Virus record (IMG/VR): IMGVR_UViG_3300017963_000231
Span: 1-64,000 of that record
Length of the DNA stretch: 64,000 bases
From: a virus
Direction: 5' to 3' (one strand)
Positions within the stretch are counted from its first letter, which is position 1. Each line of letters begins with the position of its first letter. A model generated the notes under the pieces. That model made no database searches. It was not told the origin of the DNA and worked only from the letters and a program-made list of their open reading frames with translations. A program made the translations under genes and the position numbers. Shown piece by piece: positions 39,526 through 47,236 of the stretch.

Positions 39526-40051
39526 TGCAAGGGCCGGTGGGGGAGGTGGCGGGGCCGGAGTGACTTCCGGACTCGTTATCACAAGTGGGGTTGTGGATGC
39601 CAGCATTCGAGACGTGAACAATCGATTTGGGTTCGAGCAACCGCGAGGAACGCGAGAATCAGATGAAGGTGTTTTAAGTCATGTTGGAGCGACTCAAGGA
39701 GCCTCTACTCAGTTCCAGAGGGTAAATCAGCCTAATGCTAGGGTAACAACTCGTTCGGAGCGAATAACGGCGGCTCAGGCCGAATCCGGGCAATCTTCAA
39801 CTCGATTGACAACTAGGATCACGGGAACACGGGGGGATTCGGAAGTCACTATCAGGTCAGAGGGTCCACGGGCAGGGCAAGCGAACGGGCCTCGGGTTGA
39901 TAGCGTGCGTGTTACAGCTCGGGCTCGTGGCCGAAACATGGATCCAATTACTCGAAGGCCCAATGAATCAGCCAATTCTTTTCGGGGGCGGGTGCGGAAT
40001 GGCGTGAGCACTTTCTTTGATCGAACGGCGCTCAAAACCGTGGAGGATTAA
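39518..40051 (+). CDS. MGD/glycine-run family protein 1, 177 aa
   Basis: ATG 39518 follows GGAGGGAAG. Starts MGDARAGGGGGGAG, shared in kind with genes at 40842, 41198, 46078 and 47237. The rest is Thr/Arg/Ser/Gly rich with repeated VTTR and ITxxR words and a basic end. No known domain; I suspect a virion-associated or assembly role because all copies lie just before the terminase. Confidence 0.65.
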   Translation: MGDARAGGGGGGAGVTSGLVITSGVVDASIRDVNNRFGFEQPRGTRESDEGVLSHVGATQGASTQFQRVNQPNARVTTRSERITAAQAESGQSSTRLTTRITGTRGDSEVTIRSEGPRAGQANGPRVDSVRVTARARGRNMDPITRRPNESANSFRGRVRNGVSTFFDRTALKTVED

Positions 40052-40054
40052 ATA

Positions 40055-40567
40055 ATGGGTATGGTCAGGGATAGTTTCAATAATTGGCTCCGGAAAACGA
40101 AAGTGATGACTAAAAACCTTTCTAGAGGAATGGGTTTGGCTTGGCCTTACTATGATCCGGGTGAGATAAAATTTATGCGGGGGATCAGAAAGGTGGAAGA
40201 GGAAAAACGAGATGGTCTCTACGGGAGTTCGGTTCTCAGGTCCAAGGTTATAGCCTTAAATCCCAAGGTTCTCAGGAGAGATGGGCTTATGTGGGCAACG
40301 TCGGCTCTGCATGAGGCGGAACACGGGATCAATGGGACTGATGAAGGCCCGGCTACTACCAGAGAGTTCAACTTTCTTGGAAAGGTCTATAAGGATTGTA
40401 TGCGAAGGCGTGATAGGTCAGGGGCAACCAAGGCGATGAAGGCCGCGATAATTGCCATGCGGCAACGGAAACGTATGTGCGAGCCTAAAGTGAAGAAGGA
40501 TGACCACAATCTTTTGACGCGGTATGGGTTCTCGGATAAGGCCGCTTCGACCATAATGGAGGCGTAA
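40055..40567 (+). CDS. Small HEXXH zincin-like protein, 170 aa
   Basis: ATG 40055 (GGAGG overlap at the end of the previous gene). ALHEAEHGINGTD contains HEAEH, a zinc-protease motif, with Asp/Glu downstream. Basic N- and C-terminal thirds. Could be an M78/anti-restriction or structural protease; catalytic status unproven. Confidence 0.6.
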   Translation: MGMVRDSFNNWLRKTKVMTKNLSRGMGLAWPYYDPGEIKFMRGIRKVEEEKRDGLYGSSVLRSKVIALNPKVLRRDGLMWATSALHEAEHGINGTDEGPATTREFNFLGKVYKDCMRRRDRSGATKAMKAAIIAMRQRKRMCEPKVKKDDHNLLTRYGFSDKAASTIMEA

Positions 40568-40568
40568 A

Positions 40569-40745
40569 ATGAAAGAGCACACTAAAATTTCACCGGAATT
40601 GGAGAAGGAAATTGGGGATATTGTGGATGAGGACATCCAGAAGGTGATTGAGGAAGAGGGAACTATCGAAAAGGATGTATCTCTTTTTGGGCTCAAGATG
40701 AATAATATCTTGGGTCTTAAGTCGCGGAAAAGGAAACGGTTATGA
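40569..40745 (+). CDS. Hypothetical protein, 58 aa
   Basis: ATG 40569 just after the upstream TAA. Acidic helical start, then LFGLKMNNILGLKSRKRKRL with a strongly basic tail. ATGA overlap with the next gene. Unknown. Confidence 0.6.
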   Translation: MKEHTKISPELEKEIGDIVDEDIQKVIEEEGTIEKDVSLFGLKMNNILGLKSRKRKRL

Positions 40746-40840
40746 TCTTGAAACACTGTACCCGTTGCGGGTACGATACTTGGCATTCATTGGAAGGTGA
40801 ATGTCAGATGTGCGAAAAACGGAAAAAAAGGAGGAAATAA
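40742..40840 (+). CDS. Tiny zinc-ribbon protein, 32 aa
   Basis: ATG 40742 overlaps TGA. HCTRCGYDTWHSLEGECQMC gives two CxxC knuckles 13 residues apart, followed by a basic tail. Its end carries the GGAGG of the next gene. Confidence 0.55.
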   Translation: MILKHCTRCGYDTWHSLEGECQMCEKRKKRRK

Positions 40841-40841
40841 A

Positions 40842-41195
40842 ATGGGTGATGCAAGAGGAGGAGGCGGTGGAGGAGGCGGCGGTGCCGCTCGTGGCGCTAC
40901 TTTTGGGGGTTCCGCGCAACTTGGAGCCGTGGCGGCAGGGCTTAATAGTGAAGTTCGACCGATGACCACTGCGCGAGTAACGAGGGATAATAATGTTCGG
41001 GTTGGTAACGGGGAACGGAGTATTCAGCTTTCCAGGGCCAATGAGGATGAGATGATTCGACGGGTTGGGGGGATGGGTCCGGGTGATACTCTTACCATTG
41101 CTAATCCTCAATCTCGGGTCTTTACGAGCATGAATGTTGGACAAGCTCAACGGGTACGCCGTTCAATTCTTGAGGCTCGGAGACGGCGAGGCTAA
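40842..41195 (+). CDS. MGD/glycine-run family protein 2, 117 aa
   Basis: ATG 40842 follows AGGAGG. Begins MGDARGGGGGGGGG. The body has two beta-rich segments (RDNNVRVGNGERSIQLSR and GDTLTIANPQSRVF) and ends RRRRG. Same family as 39518. Unknown function. Confidence 0.65.
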   Translation: MGDARGGGGGGGGGAARGATFGGSAQLGAVAAGLNSEVRPMTTARVTRDNNVRVGNGERSIQLSRANEDEMIRRVGGMGPGDTLTIANPQSRVFTSMNVGQAQRVRRSILEARRRRG

Positions 41196-41197
41196 TA

Positions 41198-41326
41198 ATG
41201 GGCGACGGTATTGGTGGTGGGGCCGGAGGAGGGGGTGCTCTTGTTGATCAAGGTACTCAAACCATTCCGATCTCGGAACTTTACGATGTGACTGAGAAGA
41301 TTACGCCGAAAGCTCGCAACTGGTAA
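41198..41326 (+). CDS. MGD/glycine-run family protein 3, possibly frameshifted, 42 aa
   Basis: ATG 41198 after the upstream stop. Begins MGDGIGGGAGGGG, then SELYDVTEKITPK and an early TAA at 41324. In the -1 frame the same stretch continues as ESSQLVNELLGRPSRKESR to TAA 41383, which forms TAATG with the next gene. That layout suggests one base was lost near 41296 or that the ribosome shifts. Confidence 0.55.
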   Translation: MGDGIGGGAGGGGALVDQGTQTIPISELYDVTEKITPKARNW

Positions 41327-41384
41327 ATGAACTCTTGGGTCGTCCTTCTCGCAAGGAATCAAGGGAAAAGAAAAGGAAAAAGTA

Positions 41385-41654
41385 ATGTTTGTCAATGATT
41401 TTGAATGCTCCAAGTGCGGGGTGATCTCCGAGATTATGACTAATTCTCGGGTAGATCAAGCGGAGTGTCCAGAGTGTGGCGGTGTAGCCTCTAAGATTTT
41501 TACCAAGGCCCCTGATTATCACATGAGTATCGATACATTCATGGAGCATCAGAGGGGGCATCTCGGGCCAAAGATTAAGAAGTCGATGGAAAAGGAAGCC
41601 AGACTCAAGCAGGAGGTAGAGAGGGCAAGAAGGACTGTAAGAGGAGGGCAATGA
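41385..41654 (+). CDS. FmdB-type zinc-ribbon protein, 89 aa
   Basis: ATG 41385. DFECSKCGVISEIMT...ECPECGGVASKIF is the FmdB/putative regulatory zinc-ribbon pattern (CxxC...CxxC with aromatic residues), then a helical basic tail. Such proteins are frequent and uncharacterised in phages. Confidence 0.75.
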   Translation: MFVNDFECSKCGVISEIMTNSRVDQAECPECGGVASKIFTKAPDYHMSIDTFMEHQRGHLGPKIKKSMEKEARLKQEVERARRTVRGGQ

Positions 41655-41655
41655 C

Positions 41656-42270
41656 ATGAGTGCATTGGTCGATAGTGTTTTGAGTTTTATCGATAGTGTG
41701 GCATTGCCAAATGAGGATTGGCGTATCGATGTTGAGCATGACAAGGCGGAAGGTTTCGTTGTACTCATGGCGGTAAGTGAGTTCGGGAAGGGGCAGTGCC
41801 TAACGTTTGCTTGCATGGAAGAGATAGTATATTCGTACCCCGGTAAGGAAGCGGATTTCTGGAGTTATGCTTTAGAGAAGCTATACGATAACATCAGGGA
41901 TGATAATTTGAATAGATTGCGGGAAAAGTACGATATTTTTATTGGACCGGAGATTGCTCGGGAGCTTCATGCTATGAGGAGTACGGCTCGGTATCAGGAA
42001 TTGTTAACTCCTCTTGATGGGGTTGAACCCATTTTGGCATTCGGGGATGGTGTTGGGGATCAGGAAATGATGGAGGCTTACAATTTTAATCTTGCTAATG
42101 GCGGTAGCCTTGCTGATTTTATTTGGATTGTAGATAAAGGTAAGCAATTGACAATTTCTTTGGTTTATAAGCCATTTGAGTTGATTGTTCTTCATCTGGA
42201 TGATGTGGTTGATAAGAGATCATGGGAGGTGCTTGAGCCTGAGTACACTTCCCTGAAAGTACACTATTAG
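41656..42270 (+). CDS. Hypothetical protein, 204 aa
   Basis: ATG 41656 follows GGAGGGCA. Acidic, mixed alpha/beta with Asp-rich loops. No family recognised. Confidence 0.65.
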   Translation: MSALVDSVLSFIDSVALPNEDWRIDVEHDKAEGFVVLMAVSEFGKGQCLTFACMEEIVYSYPGKEADFWSYALEKLYDNIRDDNLNRLREKYDIFIGPEIARELHAMRSTARYQELLTPLDGVEPILAFGDGVGDQEMMEAYNFNLANGGSLADFIWIVDKGKQLTISLVYKPFELIVLHLDDVVDKRSWEVLEPEYTSLKVHY

Positions 42271-42283
42271 CAAGAGGAAGTGG

Positions 42284-42433
42284 ATGAAATTAGATAAATC
42301 AGAGGCCAAGGTTGTAGCGGAACTTCTTGACGCATGCCGAGCCTCAGGGGCCTGTAACTCTTGCGTTAATCGCAAGGAATGCAACTCGATCAAAAAGAAG
42401 TTGATCGAGGGTGAGACTCAAACGGGGGAATGA
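42284..42433 (+). CDS. Small Cys-rich protein, 49 aa
   Basis: ATG 42284 follows AGAGGAAG. CRASGACNSCVNRKEC has four cysteines in 16 residues. Unknown. Confidence 0.6.
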   Translation: MKLDKSEAKVVAELLDACRASGACNSCVNRKECNSIKKKLIEGETQTGE

Positions 42434-42436
42434 GTT

Positions 42437-43153
42437 ATGGAGTATAAGAAATTTTTAATTCCGGTGAGCATAGAGGCCGATTTTTTGGATGAGGCGTGGT
42501 TTTTGGCTCTTCAATCCATGTTTATAGATGGTCGGGTGTATCAGATAGATCAAGGGTCATTTGAGGGCCATCGGCGGTTGGAACTTGATTTTGTGACGAT
42601 CAATATCAAGCATCCTGGGGAAGGCAATCTTATTCCGGTGATTCCGGAGGGCATGGCTAGGGTGACGGCTCCCGCTTCTCCGGAGCATGTCAATTCTTAC
42701 TATTCTTACCTAATGTCAGCCGATAAAGCTGAGTATGAGCAATATACTTACGGTGAGCGGATTGTAGGCGGGGTGAATCAGGTAGAAAAGATAATTGAGC
42801 GGTTCCGTAAGTACGGAGAGGGGACCAATCAGTGTTGCATGGCAGTAGCGAGGCCGGAAGATATTGAATTGACAGACCCGCCTTGCCTTCGGATGATCGA
42901 TTGCCGAATGATGTATGGCCAACTCCATTTCATCGTTTATTTCCGCTCTTGGGATTTATGGGGAGGTCTCCCGTCGAATTTGGCGGGTATCCAGACCCTC
43001 AAGGCCATTATGGCAGACTCAATTGGATGTGGGGACGGGGAGATCATCGCTTGCTCGAAAGGGCTCCATCTCTATGACATGGCTTGGGAGCAAGCCGCGA
43101 TTCGGACCTATAAGATCGAGCAATACAACCATTTGATGAAGTTTTTGGGGTAA
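42437..43153 (+). CDS. ThyA-family enzyme (thymidylate synthase or pyrimidine hydroxymethylase), 238 aa
   Basis: Would use dUMP or dCMP with methylene-tetrahydrofolate. The active-site region TDPPCLRMIDCRM places the nucleophile at C150, in the PPC motif of ThyA. RSWDLWGGLPSN (170-181) matches the nucleotide-binding RSxDxxxGxPxN, and GLHLYDMA the final YxH-type segment. Shorter than bacterial ThyA and closer to the archaeal form. The product could be dTMP or a modified nucleotide; residues alone do not decide. Confidence 0.82.
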   Translation: MEYKKFLIPVSIEADFLDEAWFLALQSMFIDGRVYQIDQGSFEGHRRLELDFVTINIKHPGEGNLIPVIPEGMARVTAPASPEHVNSYYSYLMSADKAEYEQYTYGERIVGGVNQVEKIIERFRKYGEGTNQCCMAVARPEDIELTDPPCLRMIDCRMMYGQLHFIVYFRSWDLWGGLPSNLAGIQTLKAIMADSIGCGDGEIIACSKGLHLYDMAWEQAAIRTYKIEQYNHLMKFLG

Positions 43154-43155
43154 TC

Positions 43156-43950
43156 ATGATTCATTTTGGTAGTTATAAGGACGTGATTTCGGAGTTAGAT
43201 GACTCCAGCGTGGATTTGATTCTTACTGATCCACCTTATGGGACTACTGATTTAAGTTTTGATGACGGGACAACGGAGGGATGGTTCCTTGATTGTGAAC
43301 GGGTGCTCAAAGATACTGGGTATCTAATCAGTTTCGGGCCGGAAGATCTTTTAATGGAGATCGGAATTCATTTTCAGAGCCGGTTCCGCGTATCTTGGGT
43401 GAAAAGCCTTCCTTTTATGCAACTGAAGGGGGCGAAAAAACCTAGTTCTCATCACGAATTGATAGGTGTTTTTTGTAAAAAAGAGGCAAAAGTAAAGGAT
43501 TTGCCGTGGAATGTAGTGAAACGTAAAGGTGATCCTTACCTAAAGAAGCAGAATAGCCGTAAGTCCAAAAGGGAGGGAAAGGATCAAATTGATCGGAGAG
43601 GGTTTAACACTGCTAATTTTATATCTGAAAACGCCGGGTATCGCCTTCAGACGGATGTAATTAAGGCTCCGAATAAGCCAACCATGAAGCATGTTGAGCG
43701 AACTCCCCATCCGACTCAGAAGCCCTTGACGCTACTGATACCATTGATTGCTTGGGTGACCAATCCGGGTGACGTGGTACTCGATCCATTTTGCGGATCG
43801 GGTGGAACGGGAATAGCATCGAAACTGTTATCTAGGGAGTTCATTGGAATTGAACTCGATCCATTTTATGTCGGGCTGGCCGAAGCTAGAATAAAAGACT
43901 ATGAAAGATTCAGTTACGCACTGGAGGATTACATATTAGATGAAAGCTAA
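43156..43950 (+). CDS. DNA N4/N6 methyltransferase, 264 aa
   Basis: TDPPYGTTDL at 24-33 is motif IV, and LDPFCGSGGTGIASKLL near 215 is the SAM site, so beta class. HPTQKPL before the SAM motif is typical. Fourth methyltransferase of the window and adjacent to ThyA. ATG 43156 two bases after the previous stop. Confidence 0.87.
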   Translation: MIHFGSYKDVISELDDSSVDLILTDPPYGTTDLSFDDGTTEGWFLDCERVLKDTGYLISFGPEDLLMEIGIHFQSRFRVSWVKSLPFMQLKGAKKPSSHHELIGVFCKKEAKVKDLPWNVVKRKGDPYLKKQNSRKSKREGKDQIDRRGFNTANFISENAGYRLQTDVIKAPNKPTMKHVERTPHPTQKPLTLLIPLIAWVTNPGDVVLDPFCGSGGTGIASKLLSREFIGIELDPFYVGLAEARIKDYERFSYALEDYILDES

Positions 43951-44236
43951 GAGAGTTACGCTGGATATTTGGATACCATTCATCCCAATTCCGGGGAGAT
44001 GGGATGATCGAATGGTGAACTATGTTTGTTACGGGTCGTTTGATGGGTTCCGACGGTGGTTTCCTACGGTGTTCCAGTATCTTTACATCAGGTCTAAGTG
44101 GTTTCGTGATCAGATAGCCAGGGGGATGGATACTCGGGCTTCTATCGCGGAAATCAGGGGGAATGAGAATAAGGCCATTCCGGCGTTGGATGAATTTTGG
44201 GGGAAGTCATGCGAAGAGGACTCAGATTTAAATTAA
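43940..44236 (+). CDS. Hypothetical protein, 98 aa
   Basis: ATG 43940 overlaps the methyltransferase stop. Trp/Phe-rich (WIPFIPIPGRWDDRM). Unknown; overlaps the SGNH gene. Confidence 0.65.
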   Translation: MKAKRVTLDIWIPFIPIPGRWDDRMVNYVCYGSFDGFRRWFPTVFQYLYIRSKWFRDQIARGMDTRASIAEIRGNENKAIPALDEFWGKSCEEDSDLN

Positions 44237-44817
44237 TGAGGGTAGCAGTTTTGGGGTATGCAGTATTGCAGGGGGCGTGTGCTCCATCGGAAAGTGCGAA
44301 TGATGAGTATATTCCCGGTATCTATCAAGTGTCTGTTCCTGGGGATGAGCCTGGAGTTCTTCTCATAGGGCAGTCCAATTGTGTTGGGTTTGATTTGGCA
44401 TGGGATGGGCCAGAGCGGTTTGATATTTTTGCATTGCCGGGGTCTAAGATCGAGAAATGGGATCCGCCGGATACGGCTTTGTTTCGGGAAGTCGATCATC
44501 TTCTTGCGGAGAGGCCCTACAAGGCCGTGATTTGGTTCCAGGGCGAGAGTGATGGGGTAGATATCCAATCGGCTCGGCTTTACCATGATCGGCTTGAGGA
44601 GCTACTCTCGCATATCTTGATCCATAGTCCGGTGATCCTCGTGACAACTCACGGGACACCATATTCGGATATGGTTAACGGGGCGAAGGGTGAACTTAGT
44701 AAGGAGTATGAAGGGGTTTACATGGTGGATTCATCGGATTTGCCTCGAAGGGATAGTATGCATCTGACGATTGATGGAAAACTTGAACTGGTAGATAGGT
44801 TTAGGTTATACTATTAA
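44209..44817 (+). CDS. SGNH/sialate-O-acetylesterase-like hydrolase, exported, 202 aa
   Basis: Serine esterase acting on acylated carbohydrate. Block I LLIGQSNCVG with catalytic Ser, VIWFQGESDG as in acetyl-xylan/sialate esterases, and DSMHLT with the catalytic His. Residues 1-25 look like an export signal ending GAC, near a lipobox but with Gln at -3. A phage enzyme of this kind could alter host surface sugars. ATG 44209 follows GGGGGAAG. Confidence 0.75.
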   Translation: MRRGLRFKLMRVAVLGYAVLQGACAPSESANDEYIPGIYQVSVPGDEPGVLLIGQSNCVGFDLAWDGPERFDIFALPGSKIEKWDPPDTALFREVDHLLAERPYKAVIWFQGESDGVDIQSARLYHDRLEELLSHILIHSPVILVTTHGTPYSDMVNGAKGELSKEYEGVYMVDSSDLPRRDSMHLTIDGKLELVDRFRLYY

Positions 44818-44913
44818 AGTAGGTCGTGAGGTTTAAGATGCATAATTATGCGTGTAGTTGTCGGATAATAGAATATTAGGGGGCGAATTTGTCTTACCTA
44901 GAGGGGGTAGGTT

Positions 44914-45777
44914 GTGAGTGGTCGGATACGATTAACGGAAGGTTTTCGGAGGTTGCGGCGGTCAAGGAGATTCCATGATATCCATGCTCTTATAGTGGCC
45001 GGGGTAGCATGTAATGAAATCGCGAGGAAGATTCAGATGGAGTGGCGGGAGATGAACACGGTATCCCAAGCAACGTTGGCAAAGCAACTGGAGAGGTATC
45101 GTAAGTCCCTGGAGGTAGGGGGGTTGGCTCCCCATGAGATTCCGGAAGAGGCCCGAAAGGCCAGGGGGGGTATCCTGGGTTCGGCGCTGGAAAAAGGGGG
45201 GTGGGCAGTATATGATGCGGAAACGTCCTCATCTAAGGTGGATGAAGATCCGTACAAAGGTCGGACTAAGGCAGAGATCGAGCAAGCATCTTCAGGTGAT
45301 TTGGCGAGGATGGTTGAAAAAGAGAAGGCAATCCCTACTGACGGGGCGGTAGATGTAAAGGAGGGGCTATCCAAGCTACTCGATATTCAGATGGCTCGAA
45401 TCGCGATGGAGGTAAAGAATGAAGAGAGTATAGGGAAGCTCATGCCGGGGACGGGGTTAGAAATCAACGTAGCCAAGGATATACTCAAGTCTCTCCATGT
45501 GGTGCAGGGGGATCTAGGGTTGACTCACAAGGAACCTGATCAGCTATCAGTAGGTATAGGGATCGGTCCTTCCAAGGATTTGACGGAAGCATTGTCTAAG
45601 TCTGGATTATTAAAGACTATTTCTGACAAAAACTCCCGAAAACGTATTTTAAAAGCGCTTCAGGGGGAGACCCCTCTAGGGGGGCAGACATTTTTGCCTG
45701 AAATGTCGGAAAATGCGGAAAATGAGGATGATGTGGTCCAAGTAGTTGAAAATAAAGGAGGAAATGGGGATGGATAA
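44914..45777 (+). CDS. Probable terminase small subunit, 287 aa, GTG start
   Basis: GTG 44914 follows GAGGGGG. N-terminal helix-turn-helix ALIVAGVACNEIARKIQMEW after a basic RRLRRSRR. Long helical middle and acidic tail. Small terminases recognise the packaging site, lie upstream of the large subunit and have this HTH/coiled-coil layout. Sequence alone is weak. The 96-bp gap before it holds an inverted repeat GCATAATTATGC. Confidence 0.55.
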   Translation: MSGRIRLTEGFRRLRRSRRFHDIHALIVAGVACNEIARKIQMEWREMNTVSQATLAKQLERYRKSLEVGGLAPHEIPEEARKARGGILGSALEKGGWAVYDAETSSSKVDEDPYKGRTKAEIEQASSGDLARMVEKEKAIPTDGAVDVKEGLSKLLDIQMARIAMEVKNEESIGKLMPGTGLEINVAKDILKSLHVVQGDLGLTHKEPDQLSVGIGIGPSKDLTEALSKSGLLKTISDKNSRKRILKALQGETPLGGQTFLPEMSENAENEDDVVQVVENKGGNGDG

Positions 45778-45997
45778 GAGTTGCATAAACTGCGATTTTA
45801 ATTATAGTTGTGATGCTAGGTTAAAAGGGAAGTTTGAGCCTTCCTTTTGCCAGGAGTTCTCTATCAATATCGATCAGGATGATGAAAAAGGGAATCGGGA
45901 GCGGGCAGAGCAATGCAAGTTCTTTGTCCCAAGGGGAGGGGACCGGAGTAAGGTGCCGGATCGGGAGCGGTGGTATGAGAAAGATAGTATCGCATAA
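45770..45997 (+). CDS. Small Cys-rich protein, 75 aa
   Basis: ATG 45770 lies 7 bases after AAAGGAGG. CINCDFNYSCDARL and CQEF, CKFF give five cysteines spaced for a metal site. Unknown. Confidence 0.6.
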   Translation: MDKSCINCDFNYSCDARLKGKFEPSFCQEFSINIDQDDEKGNRERAEQCKFFVPRGGDRSKVPDRERWYEKDSIA

Positions 45998-46076
45998 ATG
46001 TGCGAAGCTCTTGAGTAAGGATATGGAGCGGTGCATTGCTGAAAAGGTCGGGGATGAGAGTAAGGGAGAAAAGTAA
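45975..46076 (+). CDS. Tiny basic protein, 33 aa
   Basis: ATG 45975 in a frame overlapping the previous gene's end. Lys-rich with two cysteines. Its first codons contain TCGCATAAATGTGCGA, a degenerate relative of the inner arms of the 35-bp palindrome. Weak gene. Confidence 0.4.
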   Translation: MRKIVSHKCAKLLSKDMERCIAEKVGDESKGEK

Positions 46077-46077
46077 A

Positions 46078-46557
46078 ATGGGAGATGGGAAAGGCGCAGG
46101 TGGTGGTGGAGGTCAAATAATGAATGTTACCGGTAAATCCGGGGATGTTGTTAGAGAGGAGGTATCACAATTTATACGTCGCAATACCGAAATAGATAAT
46201 CCATACATGACAACGCAAGGACTTGGGACTGGCGTTAATTCTGGGTTGACGGCGGATTTTTTGCAAAGTCAACTTGATCCTGGGGCTAAGGTGACAGTCA
46301 CTACTCGCAGTGTGGATTCGGCTATCGGTAAGAATGGAAAGTTATCTGGTCCTGGAAAGTCTTTTGTGACTACTATCAGTGGGGGCGGGGTAGATGTCAG
46401 TGTGATAACATCTCAAGCCGGGCAAATTCGATCTAGTCGGATTAAACGAGTTCCTCGTTTGTATACAAGAGTCGAAGGAGGGGAGGGCGGAGGAAAATCT
46501 TTTCTCGGGTTCCCTGCCACGAGTATTTTTCAGACGGTTACTGGTAAACTCAACTAG
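46078..46557 (+). CDS. MGD/glycine-run family protein 4, 159 aa
   Basis: ATG 46078 follows AAGGGAG. Starts MGDGKGAGGGGG. Body has DPGAKVTVTTRS and many Thr/Ser, with a basic segment IKRVPRLYTRV and a Gly-rich tail. Same family as the other MGD proteins. Confidence 0.65.
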   Translation: MGDGKGAGGGGGQIMNVTGKSGDVVREEVSQFIRRNTEIDNPYMTTQGLGTGVNSGLTADFLQSQLDPGAKVTVTTRSVDSAIGKNGKLSGPGKSFVTTISGGGVDVSVITSQAGQIRSSRIKRVPRLYTRVEGGEGGGKSFLGFPATSIFQTVTGKLN

Positions 46558-46590
46558 AGGGAATAATGAACACCAAAAATAAAAAGGGGA

Positions 46591-46848
46591 ATGATGGTGA
46601 AACTTCAGAGTAAGGACAGGGAACGCCATGCCGAAACAATCATGACGGTAGAGAAAAGGGCGGTTGCTTGCTATGATTGTGTGAAACTCACTTTGCTGAA
46701 AGACCTATGCTCACCGGCGGGTAGTCTGGATTTGACCTGCCCGGATTGCACGAAAAAGCGAGAGGCCGGGAAGATTGTCCTTTTTCTTATTTCGATGCTT
46801 GGGATCATGAGAATTGTACGCAAGGATGGGCGGTGCAAGATGATATGA
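46591..46848 (+). CDS. Zinc-ribbon protein, zero-frame product, 85 aa
   Basis: ATG 46591 (or 46594) after AAGGGG. CYDCVKL and CPDCTKKRE form a ribbon. After AAAAAG at 46753-46758 the zero frame turns into a low-quality tail (KIVLFLISMLGIM) while the -1 frame becomes protein-like. See the next entry. A 15-residue mini-ORF at 46566 with AGAGGG precedes it. Confidence 0.55.
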   Translation: MMVKLQSKDRERHAETIMTVEKRAVACYDCVKLTLLKDLCSPAGSLDLTCPDCTKKREAGKIVLFLISMLGIMRIVRKDGRCKMI

Positions 46849-46937
46849 TGTGGTGTTATCCGGGTAGTTCGGCATGTCCACGGTTCGATGAGGGGGCTTT
46901 ATCTGGCGGGATTCGTGATCTTCTAGGTAGGGAGTAG
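46746..46937 (+). CDS. Likely C-terminal extension reached by -1 frameshift, 59-63 aa
   Basis: Frame -1 of the upstream ORF. TTG 46746 is the only start and has no ribosome site. The text REDCPFSYFDAWDHENCTQGW and WCYPGSSACPRFD is Cys-rich and well composed, fitting a continuation of CPDCTKK. A -1 shift on AAA AAG would fuse them into about 115 residues. An indel is the alternative. Confidence 0.5.
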   Translation: MHEKARGREDCPFSYFDAWDHENCTQGWAVQDDMMWCYPGSSACPRFDEGALSGGIRDLLGRE

Positions 46938-46941
46938 GGCG

Positions 46942-47136
46942 ATGATAGCTGATGTGATATGCGAGAATGATCTTTGTTTACATAACAATGGTCATGGTGG
47001 ATGCCGGGCATTGGGGATCAAGTTGGAAGTGAAAATGGTGGGGAAAAATAATTGTGTTTTGGCGTGTTCTAAGTACAAACTTGACCCACGGGATGAAGGT
47101 AAATTGAGTGATGGGAAAGATGATGAAAAACAATAA
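46942..47136 (+). CDS. Small Cys-rich protein, 64 aa
   Basis: ATG 46942 after GGGAGTAGGG. CENDLCLHNNGHGGC and CVLAC could bind metal. Acidic tail. Unknown. Confidence 0.6.
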   Translation: MIADVICENDLCLHNNGHGGCRALGIKLEVKMVGKNNCVLACSKYKLDPRDEGKLSDGKDDEKQ

Positions 47137-47187
47137 GTTATATACCGCATATATAGTGAAAATTAATGTGTAATGCATATCTATGCA

Positions 47188-47222
47188 GGGAAAATTACCG
47201 CATTGTGTGCGTAATTTTTCCC
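47188..47222 (+). repeat. 35-bp palindromic element, copy 4
   Basis: GGGAAA, ATTA, CCGCAT, TGT, GTGCGT, then AATTTTTCCC over 35 bp. Followed directly by GAGGAGGG and ATG 47237. Confidence 0.85.
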
Positions 47223-47236
47223 GAGGAGGGTTGAAA

